A stretch of DNA of 28,053 nucleotides from JAHDDH01 sp963922775 (GCA_963922775.1 CAWUJG010000013.1:1-28053); one strand, 5' to 3'; counted from the stretch's first letter, positions 16,399 to 26,800 are shown. Program-made: numbers and translations. Notes: generated by a model from the sequence alone, not told the origin.

Positions 16399-17229
16399 AT
16401 GTCTAATTCAACAGATTTTTTTAAACCATTTTATGCAAATAAAGGCATTATGGGTATTCTTAATATCACCACAGATTCATTTTATGATGGTGGAAAGTAT
16501 ATAGAAGACAAAAATATTTATTTCCGTGTAGATGCTATGTTAAAAGAAGGTGTATCTATTATAGATGTTGGTGCTTATTCTTCTCGTCCTGGGGCATGTG
16601 ATATTCCTGAATCTGTAGAAACAGACAATTTGCTGCGTGCTATACGTATTATTAAACAAATAGAAAAAAAATGTATTATTTCTGTAGATACTTTTCGATC
16701 ACATGTTGCATTAAAATGTATAGCTGCAGGAGCACATATTATTAATGATATTAGTGGAGGAAATTTAGATAATAAAATGTTTGATGTAGTGCGTGATTTA
16801 CAAATACCTTATGTTTTAATGCATATGCGTGGTACACCACAAAATATGATGCAAAATACAACTTATGAGCAAGGTATTATAGAGGCTTTATTACAATATT
16901 TTCAAAAAAAAATAAATATACTAACACAAAAAAATATAAAAAAAATTATTCTTGATCCTGGTTTTGGTTTTGCCAAAACATTAGACCAAAATTTTTGTAT
17001 ATTAAACCATCTTAACGAGCTTTTGTGTTTTAATTATCCTTTGCTTGTAGGGTTATCTAGAAAATCTATGGTTTATAAATTGTTAGATACTACTTCTCAA
17101 CATGCACTTAATGGTACAACAGTACTACATACATTGGCACTTTATAAAGGTGCTAACATACTTCGGGTACATGACGTAAAAGAAGCTAAAGAGACTATTA
17201 CCTTATTTAATAAAACAGTATCTGTTTAA
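16399..17229 (+). CDS. folP: Dihydropteroate synthase
   Basis: The 276-residue TIM-barrel enzyme joins p-aminobenzoate to the pterin pyrophosphate in folate synthesis and is the sulfonamide target. Motifs in order are GILNITTDSFYDGGKYI, VGAYSSRPGA, IISVDTFRS, IINDISGG, LMHMRGTP, ILDPGFGFAKT, LVGLSRKSM and the C-terminal RVHDVKEA with the conserved RxH. All expected pterin-binding Asp, Asn, Lys and Arg residues are visible, so it should be active. The cdaA gene starts 16 bp downstream, a pairing often seen in Bacteroidota. Retention of folP indicates at least partial folate synthesis despite the reduced look of the genome. Confidence 0.97.
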   Translation: MSNSTDFFKPFYANKGIMGILNITTDSFYDGGKYIEDKNIYFRVDAMLKEGVSIIDVGAYSSRPGACDIPESVETDNLLRAIRIIKQIEKKCIISVDTFRSHVALKCIAAGAHIINDISGGNLDNKMFDVVRDLQIPYVLMHMRGTPQNMMQNTTYEQGIIEALLQYFQKKINILTQKNIKKIILDPGFGFAKTLDQNFCILNHLNELLCFNYPLLVGLSRKSMVYKLLDTTSQHALNGTTVLHTLALYKGANILRVHDVKEAKETITLFNKTVSV

Positions 17230-17245
17230 ATACAGTTAAAAATTT

Positions 17246-18034
17246 ATGCTTTTTTTTACCAAAATTTCTCTTTATCATTTTGTTACTTTTTTAGATATTT
17301 TATTTGTGAGTTTATTATGCTATTGGGTTTATATTAGGCTTAAAGGTACATTTGGTATCCGTATTTTATTAGGTAGTTTAATGTTATATGCATGTTTTGT
17401 AGTTTTGAAAATTTGTGGATTTCAGTTTATGACTGCCCTATTAGGTCAGCTAATGGAGTTTAGTGCATTGGCTTTTGTAATACTCTTTCAACAAGAGATT
17501 AGAAAATTACTTTTTCGCCTTGGCCATACCAGTTTAATAAAAAAATTCCTACTAAGATGGCGTTTTTTTAGTAAAAAAAAAGCAGATCAGTCTGATTTAG
17601 CAGTTATACAAACGCTTATACACACTATACAAACCATGCAAAAAGAGAGGGTGGGTGCTATATTGGTATTGTCCAAATATAATACATTGAAAATGTACGA
17701 AGAAACAGGTCAGTTGCTTAATGCAAAGCTTTCAGCTCGGTTATTACTATCTATTTTTGCCAAAAGTAGCCCTTTACATGATGGTGGTGTAATTATATAT
17801 GCAGATACCATTAAAGCTGCAGGTTGTGTATTACCTATTACAGATAGGGTAATAAATGCTAAGCTAGGCCTAAGGCATAGAGCAGCTATGGGCATGGCAG
17901 AAATAGCTGACGTGTTAGTTATAGTTGTTTCTGAAGAAACAGGTAATGTAGCTATAGCTCAAGAAGAAAAGATAATACAAAATGTAAATATACAGCAGGT
18001 ACAATCAATGATCCATACATATTTCAGTATTTAG
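17246..18034 (+). CDS. cdaA: Diadenylate cyclase (c-di-AMP synthase, CdaA type)
   Basis: The 262-residue protein has about three membrane helices in residues 10-85 and a cytoplasmic DAC domain in residues ~115-250. The active-site motifs are PLHDGGVII (Asp179-Gly180-Gly181) and GLRHRAAMG (Arg210-His211-Arg212), followed by VSEETGNVAIA. The usual DGA motif is DGG here, a mild change. The enzyme makes cyclic di-AMP from two ATP; that messenger controls potassium, osmotic balance and wall homeostasis. It follows folP by 16 bp, so co-expression is likely. The stop is only 2 bp from the end of the convergent small lipoprotein gene. No GdpP-type phosphodiesterase is seen here. Confidence 0.95.
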   Translation: MLFFTKISLYHFVTFLDILFVSLLCYWVYIRLKGTFGIRILLGSLMLYACFVVLKICGFQFMTALLGQLMEFSALAFVILFQQEIRKLLFRLGHTSLIKKFLLRWRFFSKKKADQSDLAVIQTLIHTIQTMQKERVGAILVLSKYNTLKMYEETGQLLNAKLSARLLLSIFAKSSPLHDGGVIIYADTIKAAGCVLPITDRVINAKLGLRHRAAMGMAEIADVLVIVVSEETGNVAIAQEEKIIQNVNIQQVQSMIHTYFSI

Positions 18035-18036
18035 AT

Positions 18037-18438
18037 TTAATCTATATCATTTAGTTGATGCCTGATATTTTCTATTTGACCAGCTATTTTTATCTTTTCA
18101 TGCATATCCCTGCAACTGACATACTCTAATCCCTTTTTTAAATAGTCTAATGATAACTGATATTTTTTTTTTGACAAGCTGAAATAAGTTTTGATATTTT
18201 TATCTTCTTTTTGGAAGCATAAAATTATCTTTTGAATTTTTTTTTTAGCTTTTTCAATATCAATTTTCTCTAATATGGTACCAATATTAGATTGTAAATT
18301 ACGTATATATTCCATATATTCATCGTACTTTTCACGCTGTTTATCTGTAATTTTTGTCTCCTTTTTTCCTTTAGAACAAGCAGAAAAATTAGCAATTATA
18401 AAGAATAATAATAAATTAAGTTGAAATAATTTTTTCAT
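18037..18438 (-). CDS. Small helical lipoprotein of unknown function
   Basis: The 133-residue product starts MKKLFQLNLLLFFIIANFSA then Cys21-SKGKK, a clear lipoprotein signal. The mature ~110 residues are Lys/Glu/Ile-rich and helical, without low-complexity repeats (REKYDEYMEYIRNLQSNIGT, KKKIQKIILCFQKED). I recognise no family. It is convergent with cdaA, their stops 2 bp apart, and 48 bp downstream of the comEC start region is not involved; comEC ends 48 bp upstream of its ATG on the opposite side at 18487. The two genes run in the same minus-strand direction, so it may be read through from comEC. Confidence 0.7.
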   Translation of the reverse strand: MKKLFQLNLLLFFIIANFSACSKGKKETKITDKQREKYDEYMEYIRNLQSNIGTILEKIDIEKAKKKIQKIILCFQKEDKNIKTYFSLSKKKYQLSLDYLKKGLEYVSCRDMHEKIKIAGQIENIRHQLNDID

Positions 18439-18486
18439 ATTTTTTTGAAAAACTTGTATTTGTTATAACAAATATAATATTTCTTG

Positions 18487-20583
18487 TTAAAAACAATATT
18501 GCCATGCTCCTCTTTCTTTTAAACTAAAATAAGGAATATTTTTTCCTAAAGCCTCTTGTTTAATCTGTTGTAAATACCTTTTGTCTATTTTATGTCCTAA
18601 AATTAATTGTTTAACATGGAAATAAGCACAATACTTATTTAAAGATTTTATATTTTCTGCATTTAAATATAAAAAATCTATGTTAATTTTTCTTGCTAAT
18701 GGAGGCAGTGCATATATAGGTTGAGGAATATAGACTATTATTTTACCCTTCCAAACAATAAAAATAATATTATTTATTTTTTTATTAGCTATGTCTTTAA
18801 AAGATATTTTGCTATCCAAAAAATGCTGTTGTATGTTATTAATGCCTAAGGCCATTTGATTGGGCATAATATGGTATGTTATTTTTTTTTTTACTTTACT
18901 TAATGCTTTATCTAGCCATAATATAGACCTTCTTCCCTGGCAAAAAGCTATGCATTGATGCCTTGGAATACTATAAATGATAATTTTTTGTTGTTTATTA
19001 CGTATTAACATATTTTTTCCCCACAAAAAAGATAAGTATAGAAAACAACAGAATGCCATTACAAAATGGATAAATTTTTTTTTAGCCATTCCCCATAAAA
19101 GGAACAACAAAAACAAATACAACAAAAAAATTATAGCCTTAGATACAGCAATATTTTTTACTTGACTATAGGGCAATGCACTTAACCATAAAATATATTG
19201 ATTAACACCACTAATCAATTTTTCTAATAGAAAAGAACATCCTATATGTAAGTAGGTATTAAAGCTAGATAACAATACTATAATACTACCTAAAAGCATC
19301 CAAACAGCAGCAGGAACTACTACCCAGTTGGCAAAAAGAAAATAAGTAGGATACTGTTGAAAATAATAAATACTAATAGGTGTAGTAGCTATTTGTGCAG
19401 CAATAGAAACAGAAGATAGCATCCATAATTTGTCCACAAAAGAAAATTTGCTTTGGTATAAGTGATATATTTTAGGTTGTAAATATACAATACCTAAAAC
19501 AGCAAGATAAGATAGCTGAAAGCTTACAGAAAATAAAAGAAAGGGATCTATACACAATAAAAAAAAGGCAGAAATAGACAGTGTATTATATATATTGGGT
19601 GTTCTTCTTAGGGCTTTAGCCCACACTATAAAAGAAAACATGGTAGATGCTCGCATTACAGAAGGGGATAAGCCTGTAAGCAAAGTATAAAACCACAAAA
19701 ATACCAACACACTACATGCATACAGCCAAGTATTGCGTCGAAAAAAGGGAATAAGATTTAAGATAAGGCTCAAAATCCAATATAAAATGCCTACATGTAA
19801 TCCTGAAACAGCTAAAATATGCATAGCTCCTGTACCAGCATAAGCTGTTTTTACATCCTGATCTAGTGCATCCTTATTGCCCAAAAGTAGTGCTAAAACT
19901 ATACCATAAGTTTGTGGATGGGTTATATATTTTGTTAAAATATGCTCAAAATATTTTCTAAGCTTTAATGTATATTTTTGGATCCTAAAGTAAGACAAGC
20001 TTCCTGATTTTATATAGTTTTTTTCTGTAATAAAATGGCAATGGTAAATATTTTGATAGGCTAAAAATTGTTTATAATTGAATTCATTAGGATTTTGAGG
20101 GCCAGAAATTTTTTGTGGTTTACCAATAATCAAGAGCTTATCACCATAATGCAGATGAAGATTTGCTGTTTTGGGAAAATACAATACTACTTTTCCTTGC
20201 AATTTTTTCCAGGATTTACCTATTTTAGCCCATTGCATTGTTGTTAAAAGATATTGACTGTTTGTTTTTTTTTCCACATCACCAATAGCCTGTATTTCGT
20301 AAGCCTCTATTTTCTTCCAACAATGTGCAAAATGTTTGGGATGGTGAGGCGCATAATGCAGATAGGCAAAAATATAACCTAAGGTAAAGATTAAGAAAAT
20401 AGCTAAAAACCCTTTAAGTAAGTAAAAGGTTTTTAATACAGTAAAAAAGAAAAGGAAGCAAAAACCAATTACAAAAATTATTTGTACAAGAGAAAATTTT
20501 TGAGGAAAAAAAGCATAAGCTGTAATACCTAATATAAATGCAAGTGCAATACGCACAAAAGGAAAGCAAGAGAAATAGCCCAT
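18487..20583 (-). CDS. comEC: ComEC/Rec2-family DNA-uptake channel protein
   Basis: The 698-residue protein has two or three N-terminal helices and an OB-like extracytoplasmic domain (~90-190: GDVEKKTNSQYLL, GDKLLIIGKPQKI, NPNEFNYKQFLAYQ). A competence-family membrane channel follows at ~230-530, with AMHILAVSGLHVGILYW and TGLSPSVMRASTMF. The last ~160 residues form a small soluble part without the metallo-beta-lactamase HxHxDH motif of long ComEC proteins, as is common in Bacteroidota. ComEC carries single-stranded DNA across the inner membrane during transformation. No other competence gene is visible here. The upstream side is a long gap leading to the SRP RNA. Confidence 0.93.
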   Translation of the reverse strand: MGYFSCFPFVRIALAFILGITAYAFFPQKFSLVQIIFVIGFCFLFFFTVLKTFYLLKGFLAIFLIFTLGYIFAYLHYAPHHPKHFAHCWKKIEAYEIQAIGDVEKKTNSQYLLTTMQWAKIGKSWKKLQGKVVLYFPKTANLHLHYGDKLLIIGKPQKISGPQNPNEFNYKQFLAYQNIYHCHFITEKNYIKSGSLSYFRIQKYTLKLRKYFEHILTKYITHPQTYGIVLALLLGNKDALDQDVKTAYAGTGAMHILAVSGLHVGILYWILSLILNLIPFFRRNTWLYACSVLVFLWFYTLLTGLSPSVMRASTMFSFIVWAKALRRTPNIYNTLSISAFFLLCIDPFLLFSVSFQLSYLAVLGIVYLQPKIYHLYQSKFSFVDKLWMLSSVSIAAQIATTPISIYYFQQYPTYFLFANWVVVPAAVWMLLGSIIVLLSSFNTYLHIGCSFLLEKLISGVNQYILWLSALPYSQVKNIAVSKAIIFLLYLFLLFLLWGMAKKKFIHFVMAFCCFLYLSFLWGKNMLIRNKQQKIIIYSIPRHQCIAFCQGRRSILWLDKALSKVKKKITYHIMPNQMALGINNIQQHFLDSKISFKDIANKKINNIIFIVWKGKIIVYIPQPIYALPPLARKINIDFLYLNAENIKSLNKYCAYFHVKQLILGHKIDKRYLQQIKQEALGKNIPYFSLKERGAWQYCF

Positions 20584-21090
20584 ACTATTATATTTTTGGT
20601 GATTATATAAAAATTATGTAAGCAAATAAATTTTTTTTATCTATAAATTAAATTTTTTATTTTTTGTTCAAAATTTGAATTTAATATTGGTAGTCCATAT
20701 TAAACTTTTTTGTATTAATGGATGAATATTTCTAATTTAAACTTAGACATTTTTTTTTATACTGATATATAACAGGCTAAATATTATAAAAAATATCAGT
20801 AAAATTGTAATAAATTTTATAAAACATATTATAGATATACACTATTAATATATATTTTTATTAAAAATAAGTATTGTAATTTTTTTTTGTATGTTCTCCT
20901 TTTTTCTTAAATATTCAGTTATAATTTAGCTATATAGTGAGTATTTTGTTTGCATAGGTATGTTTTATTGTGAATAGTACTTTAACCAAATAAATTTTTT
21001 TCTGAAAAAATATTATATTTGTAAATGATAGCAAATACTTGCTAAACGATACATTTTCTACTTCTTGTAGAATTACTCTAAAATAATTTT
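20584..21090. other. Long AT-rich spacer between comEC and the SRP RNA
   Basis: About 500 bp of very A/T-rich sequence with no open frame or RNA that I can support. It must contain the comEC promoter (leftward) and the promoter of the SRP RNA (rightward). No boxes are assigned. Confidence 0.5.
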
Positions 21091-21183
21091 GGCAAATCGG
21101 TATGTACTAGCTCCTGTTCAATCCTCCAGGTCTGGAAAGAAGCAAAGGTAAAACGGTTGTAGCAGTTCGATACCTGATTTGCC
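21091..21183 (+). ncRNA. ffs: Small signal recognition particle RNA (4.5S type)
   Basis: The terminal arms GGCAAATC (21091-21098) and GATTTGCC (21176-21183) pair perfectly, extended by GGTAT/ATACC. The apical part carries the SRP domain IV signature: CTCCAGGTCTGGAAAGAAGC, then AAAGGTA, matching the CAGGTCCGGAAGGAAGCAGC-like consensus with its GGAA tetraloop and symmetric internal loop. TTTT follows the 3' arm. The RNA binds Ffh and targets membrane proteins co-translationally. It lies 37 bp before tal. Its length of about 93 nt suits the small bacterial form without an Alu domain. Confidence 0.9.
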
Positions 21184-21220
21184 TTTTAAATTATAGTACT
21201 GTAATTTACCCATTTTTCTT

Positions 21221-21874
21221 ATGCTATTTTTTTTAGATTCTGCAGAGCTAGCTGAAATACAATCTGCCAATACTCTAGGTATACTAGATGGAGTAACTAC
21301 TAACCCCTCACTTCTTGCTAAAGCCAATATTGCTAAAGAAGCTATTTTTGAACACTATAAAGCTATTTGTAATACAGTAGAAGACAATGTAAGTGTTGAA
21401 GTAATCGCTACAGATTTTGATGCTATGCTTAAAGAAGCATATGAGCTTGCTGCATTAGATAAAAAAATTGTAGTTAAAATTCCTATAACAAAAAATGGTT
21501 TACAAGTAATTAAAAAGCTCTCAGAAGAGGGCATACGTACTAACTGCACTCTAATATTTTCTGCAGGACAAGCTATTCTTGCAGCAAAAGCTGGAGCTAC
21601 TTATATTTCGCCATTTATAGGTAGGCTAGATGATATTGCTGCTGATGGTTTAGCTTTAATTAAACAAATTACTACAGTATATCAAAAGAATTATTTTAAT
21701 ACTCAAGTTCTTGCAGCATCTATACGCCATCCTATGCATATTATTCAATGTGCTCAGCAAGGTGTAGATGTAGTTACCTGCCCATTGCCTGTTATTGAAA
21801 AATTATTGCATCATCCACTTACTGATGATGGATTAAAAAATTTTTTGGCAGACTATCATGCTACATTTAAGTAG
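21221..21874 (+). CDS. tal: Transaldolase (small TalC type)
   Basis: The 217-residue TIM-barrel enzyme belongs to the small transaldolase/fructose-6-phosphate aldolase family. Signatures are FFLDSAEL, GVTTNPSLL, VVKIPIT with Schiff-base Lys86, NCTLIFSAGQA and GATYISPFIGRLDD. Residue 131 is Phe, as in transaldolases; fructose-6-phosphate aldolases carry Tyr at that place. I therefore favour transaldolase activity, transferring the dihydroxyacetone unit in the pentose phosphate pathway. Rpe, also in this window, acts in the same pathway. The ftsE gene starts 5 bp after its stop, so a tal-ftsE-yhhQ operon is likely, possibly with the SRP RNA just upstream. Confidence 0.93.
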   Translation: MLFFLDSAELAEIQSANTLGILDGVTTNPSLLAKANIAKEAIFEHYKAICNTVEDNVSVEVIATDFDAMLKEAYELAALDKKIVVKIPITKNGLQVIKKLSEEGIRTNCTLIFSAGQAILAAKAGATYISPFIGRLDDIAADGLALIKQITTVYQKNYFNTQVLAASIRHPMHIIQCAQQGVDVVTCPLPVIEKLLHHPLTDDGLKNFLADYHATFK

Positions 21875-21879
21875 AGCAT

Positions 21880-22578
21880 ATGTTTTTTATGCAGAAGCCT
21901 ATAATTCAGTTGCAAGGTGTACACATTTATCAAAACAAAAAAAAAGTATTTTCTAATATCTCCTTTACCATATATCCTGGAGAATTTGTATTCTTAATAG
22001 GTAAAACAGGTAGTGGAAAAAGTTCTCTCCTACGTACGCTATATGCAGATCTTTCTATACATTCTGGCAAAGCTGTTGTTTTAGGCTATGCTTTAAAGAA
22101 ATTAAAAAAAAGAAAAATTCCTTTTTTGCGCCGTAATTTAGGTATTGTATTTCAAGACTTTCAACTTTTGTTTGACAGAACTGTAGAAGAAAATTTGTAT
22201 TTTGTTTTGCATGCTGTGGGATATAAAAAGAAATATATACCATCTAAAATTACTGAAGTATTGGTGCAGGTAGGCTTAATAGATAAAAAACAAAAGATGC
22301 CCCATGAGCTTTCTGGAGGAGAACAGCAAAGAATAGCTATAGCCCGTGCTCTACTAAATGATCCATTGGTGCTTTTAGCAGATGAGCCTACTGGTAATTT
22401 AGACCCTGAGGTAGCTCAAGAAATAATACAGTTATTTTTAGACATTAATCTTGGTGGTACCACTGTAGTTATGGCTACTCATAATTATACTTTTTTATCT
22501 CAAAATCCTACAAAAAAGGTTTTTAGATGTTATGATGGCTATATTGAAGCCTATCAACCTTGTGAAAAAGATGGATAA
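21880..22578 (+). CDS. ftsE: FtsE-like ABC transporter ATPase
   Basis: The 232-residue ATPase has Walker A GKTGSGKSS (residues 41-49), Q-loop VFQDFQLL, signature LSGGEQQ (144-150), Walker B VLLADEP and switch His in MATHNYTF. The strings FLRRNLGIVFQDFQLLFDRT and ADEPTGNLDP are typical of FtsE. With FtsX it forms the complex that activates wall hydrolases during division. No ftsX lies beside it here, so the pairing is inferred from sequence; LolD/MacB-type ATPases are the nearest alternative. A second ATG at 21889 (MQKPIIQLQG) is an equally plausible start. Its end overlaps the start of yhhQ by 8 bp. Confidence 0.88.
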   Translation: MFFMQKPIIQLQGVHIYQNKKKVFSNISFTIYPGEFVFLIGKTGSGKSSLLRTLYADLSIHSGKAVVLGYALKKLKKRKIPFLRRNLGIVFQDFQLLFDRTVEENLYFVLHAVGYKKKYIPSKITEVLVQVGLIDKKQKMPHELSGGEQQRIAIARALLNDPLVLLADEPTGNLDPEVAQEIIQLFLDINLGGTTVVMATHNYTFLSQNPTKKVFRCYDGYIEAYQPCEKDG

Positions 22579-23245
22579 AAAATTTTTTCTCTTTTGTTAT
22601 TTAATGATAGGGTTTGTGGTTATGCTTTTGGTTACTAATATTGTAACAATAAAATATTGTGCCTTAGGTCCTTTTACCCTTACAGCAGGTGCATTTACAT
22701 ATCCATTTACTTTTTTATTTTTAGATCTTATTACAGAAATTTTTGGTAAGTATTATGCAAAAATTGTAGTATGGATAGGTTTAGGTGCTAACATATTTTT
22801 GTTAGGAATTATTATTTTTATTATACACTTACCTATACATGCACAATCTCCAATAAGCCAAATAGCATTTGAGCAATTTTTTAGCTTTATGCCCAATTTA
22901 GTTATTAGTTCTATAGTTGCCTATATTATAGCTCAACTTTTAGACATTTACTTATTTTGTACTATTAAAAAGTATACTGGAAAGAAATATTTATGGTTCC
23001 GCAATAATATATCTACTTTTTTAAGCCAAGTGGTAGATACACTATTATTTGGTTTTTTAGCTTGGATTTTTTTTCCTAGCATAGGGTTAGGTGGGTTTCC
23101 TATAGCACACAATATGTGGTGGAATATTACCTTAAATGAGCTAAGCTGTAAAGTTATTTTTACTGTTTTTTCTACCCCTCTTTTGTATTTGGGTGTTTTT
23201 CTAATTAATAGAATTACAAAAAATGATTATGAGCGATGCATATAA
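22571..23245 (+). CDS. yhhQ: YhhQ-family queuosine precursor transporter
   Basis: I choose the ATG at 22571, giving 224 residues (MDKKFFLFCYLMIGF...) and an 8-bp overlap with ftsE. The open frame extends further upstream into ftsE, but that part is not needed. About six membrane helices are visible, with the family strings PFTLTAGAFTYPFTFLFLDL then ITEIFGKYYA, RNNISTFLSQVVDTLLFGF, and MWWNITLNELSCKVIF. YhhQ (VUT/DUF165 family) imports preQ0/preQ1 used to make queuosine in tRNA. An intracellular bacterium could thus salvage the precursor. Translational coupling to ftsE is likely. Nothing is unusual in length. Confidence 0.92.
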   Translation: MDKKFFLFCYLMIGFVVMLLVTNIVTIKYCALGPFTLTAGAFTYPFTFLFLDLITEIFGKYYAKIVVWIGLGANIFLLGIIIFIIHLPIHAQSPISQIAFEQFFSFMPNLVISSIVAYIIAQLLDIYLFCTIKKYTGKKYLWFRNNISTFLSQVVDTLLFGFLAWIFFPSIGLGGFPIAHNMWWNITLNELSCKVIFTVFSTPLLYLGVFLINRITKNDYERCI

Positions 23246-23884
23246 AACTTAGTATTTTCAAATAAGCCATGTCTATTATTTTAGATTGAGTAATTTTATT
23301 TGTTGTAGTAAAATCAATATGGCTACATCAAAATATGTATTAGTACTATCCATTTTGTTTTTTAATCTGTATTTTCCCTTCTACTATGTACTTCATCTAT
23401 TATCTAATGACATGCTTTTCCACTTTTTCATAAGAGTATTTTTTGGTTTTTCCTACTACATATTGTTAAATTATATGTTTATTTTAATATTTATGTACTT
23501 ATATTGTTAAATATATACTAATTGATTTTACGATTGTATTGATAAGAATTTAATTTTTTGATTAAAAACTGTTTATAATTTTTTTGTCTGTTTTTACAAT
23601 GTTTTATATTTGTATATATTTTTATTTTAATTTCTTTTCTTGAATTTTATGTATACATACATTATTAATACATATATTTTATATGAAATAATTAAAAATA
23701 AGAGCAAGAACAAAATTTGTCCATGAAAACAGTCCTATGTATAATTTACATATACAAAATAAACAGTATACACTATTTCTGTTAATGTTTTTAATTATCA
23801 TTTTTACCCTTTATAACGTCTTGGTCTTGTTGGTATATTATAATTTTTTTTTATGTTTATAATTATAAAAGTTTTACCTAAAGT
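23246..23884. other. Long AT-rich spacer before carB
   Basis: Roughly 640 bp between yhhQ and carB. The only frame of note is a small hydrophobic one (listed separately). The rest is low-complexity A/T sequence with no RNA or repeat that I can support. Confidence 0.5.
23319..23510 (+). CDS. Possible 63-residue membrane protein
   Basis: From the ATG at 23319 the frame encodes an almost wholly hydrophobic peptide rich in Phe, Leu, Tyr and Ile, starting MATSKYVLVLSILFFNLYFP, with perhaps two membrane helices. T-rich DNA produces such peptides by chance, and there is no recognisable family or clear ribosome site. Low confidence. Confidence 0.25.
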   Translation: MATSKYVLVLSILFFNLYFPFYYVLHLLSNDMLFHFFIRVFFGFSYYILLNYMFILIFMYLYC

Positions 23885-26800
23885 ATGCCCCAACGCACAG
23901 ATTTAAAAAGTATTATGGTTATAGGTGCTGGTCCTATTATTATAGGCCAGGCTTGTGAGTTTGACTATTCTGGTACCCAAGCTTGTAAAGCCTTAAAAGA
24001 AGAAGGCTATAAAGTTATTCTAGTAAATTCAAATCCTGCCACAGTAATGACTGATCCTAGTATGGCAGATAAAACTTATATAGAACCTTTAACTGTGACT
24101 ATATTAGAAAAAATTATTGCCAAAGAGAAACCTTGTGCTATATTACCTACATTAGGAGGTCAAACAGGGTTAAATCTTGCTATTGCTTTACATAATCGAG
24201 GCATTTTAAAAAAGTATCAAGTAGAAATGATAGGTGCAGATGCCAAGGTAATACATAAAGCAGAAGATAGAGAAAGCTTTAAAAAAGCCATGGATAGTAT
24301 AAATCTTGCATCAGCAAAATCTACCACAGTTTATAATTTAGTAGAAGCTAAAAAAGCAATTGAAAAAATAGGTTATCCATGTGTGGTAAGGCCTGCTTTT
24401 ACCCTTGGAGGTACTGGTGGAGGTATTGTATATGATGATAAATCTTTAGCAAAAATAGTACAAGGAGGCTTACAAAATAGCCTTATTCAGTCTGTGCTTA
24501 TAGAAGAATCACTTATAGGATGGAAAGAATATGAATTAGAGGTGATGCGAGATAAAAAAGATAATGTAGTTATTGTTTGTACAATAGAAAATTTAGACCC
24601 TATGGGTATTCATACAGGAGATTCTATTACTGTAGCTCCTGCGCAAACACTTACTGATAAAGAAATGCAAAAAATGCGTAATGCAGCTATAGCTATTATG
24701 CGTGTTATAGGTGTAACTACTGGAGGGGCCAATGTACAATTCGCTATAAATCCAAAAGATGGCCGTATGGTAGTTATAGAAATGAATCCACGTGTATCGC
24801 GTAGCTCAGCATTAGCATCTAAAGCAACAGGTTTTCCCATAGCAAAATTAGCTGCAAAGTTAGCTGTAGGTTATACTTTAGATGAGCTTCAAAATGACAT
24901 CACAAAAAAAACACCTGCCTGTTTTGAACCTACTATAGATTATGTAGTAACTAAAATACCACGCTTTAATTTCGAAAAATTTAGTCCTAAAAATAAAACA
25001 TTAGGTACTACAATGAAATCTGTAGGAGAAGCAATGTCTATAGGACGCACTTTTAAAGAATCATTGCAAAAATGCATCCGATCTTTAGAAAATAAACGCA
25101 ATAATCTACATGATTATTGTGATCAAATAGCAGCAATGCCTTTTAGAGAATGGAAAAAAAATCTTATACATCCTAATCCAGAGCGAATTTTTTATATTAC
25201 CTATGCCTTTAAACAAGGCATGTCTATAGAAGAAGTACACCAGTATACCAAAATAGACCCTTGGTTTTTACACCAAATACAAGAAATAGCACAAGCTCCT
25301 ACATATTTTGCTGATACGCAAGATGCTATACATAAGGCAAAAAAACTAGGGTTTACAGATCAGTTTATTGCTCATTATCTACCGTATAAAGATGAGTTGG
25401 CTTTACGAGAAAAGAGAAAAGCATTGGGAGTTTGTCCTGTTTATAAATTGGTAGACACTTGTGCTAATGAGTTTGAAGCTTATACACCCTATTATTATGC
25501 TTCTTATGAACAAGAAGATGAAGTACTGATAAGTAATAAACAAAAAGTAATGATTTTAGGCAGCGGTCCAAATCGTATAGGCCAGGGTATTGAGTTTGAC
25601 TACTGCTGTGTACATGCAGCTTTATCAGCTAAAAATGAACAGTATGAAACCATTATGGTGAATGCTAATCCAGAAACAGTATCTACAGATTTTGATATTT
25701 CAGACAAGCTATATTTTGAACCTTTAACTTTTGAAGATGTATTGAATATTTATGAAAAAGAAAAACCTCAAGGTATAATTATTCAATTTGGAGGTCAAAC
25801 GCCATTAAATTTGTCAAAGAAATTAGAAAAAGCAGGAGTTAAAATTTTAGGTACATCTTCTAAAAGTATAGATTTAGCAGAAGATAGAAAAAAGTTTGGT
25901 CAGCTATTGGAAGAACTTAAACTATTAACTCCAAAATATGCTACTATTATGCATACTGCAGAGGCATTAGACAAAGCATCAGCTATAGGATATCCTGTAA
26001 TGGTACGTCCCTCCTATGTTTTGGGTGGTACTGCAATGCAAATATGCTATACAGCCCATGCATTGCAAAAGTATATTGAAAAGTGTAAAAAAGTATCTCC
26101 TCAGCATCCTATATTAATAGATAAATATTTTGAAAATGCAGTTGAAATAGATGTAGATGCTCTGTCTGATGGTGAAGATTGTATTATAGCTGGTATTTTA
26201 GAGCATATAGAATTGGCAGGCATACATTCTGGAGACTCTGCTTGTGTTTTTCCTACATATTCACTAGAAGAGAATATTCTACAAGGTATAATAAAAGCAA
26301 CAAAAAGTTTGGCTAAAGCATTAAAAGTTTGTGGTTTAATAAACATACAAATGGCTATCAAAGAAGATAATATTTATGTTTTAGAAGTTAATCCACGTGC
26401 TTCGCGTACTATACCCTTTATAGGTAAAGCTACAGGTATACCCTGGGTAAAATTGGCTACTCAAATTATTTTAGGAAAAAAGATTAAAGGATTAGCTATA
26501 CCAAAAAAACAGCCCAAGTATTTTGCTGTAAAAGAAGTGGTATTTCCTTTTAATAAATTTACCCAAGTAGACCCTATACGTCAAACAGAGATGCGTTCTA
26601 CAGGAGAGGTTATGGGTATAGATAATCATTATGCATTAGCTTATTATAAAGCTCAGCTTGCTGCTGGTCAAAAATTGCCTTTAGGGATGGGTAGTTATAT
26701 AGGCATACAATATACATCTGAAGTTAAAATATTACAACATTTATTAGTAGCATATAAAAATTTAGATTTCAGAATTTTGTTAATAGGTGATGAAAATGAG

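Noticed and set aside
21221..21874. Fructose-6-phosphate aldolase as the name for this gene
   Set aside because: Residue 131 is Phe, as in transaldolases, not the Tyr of the aldolases.
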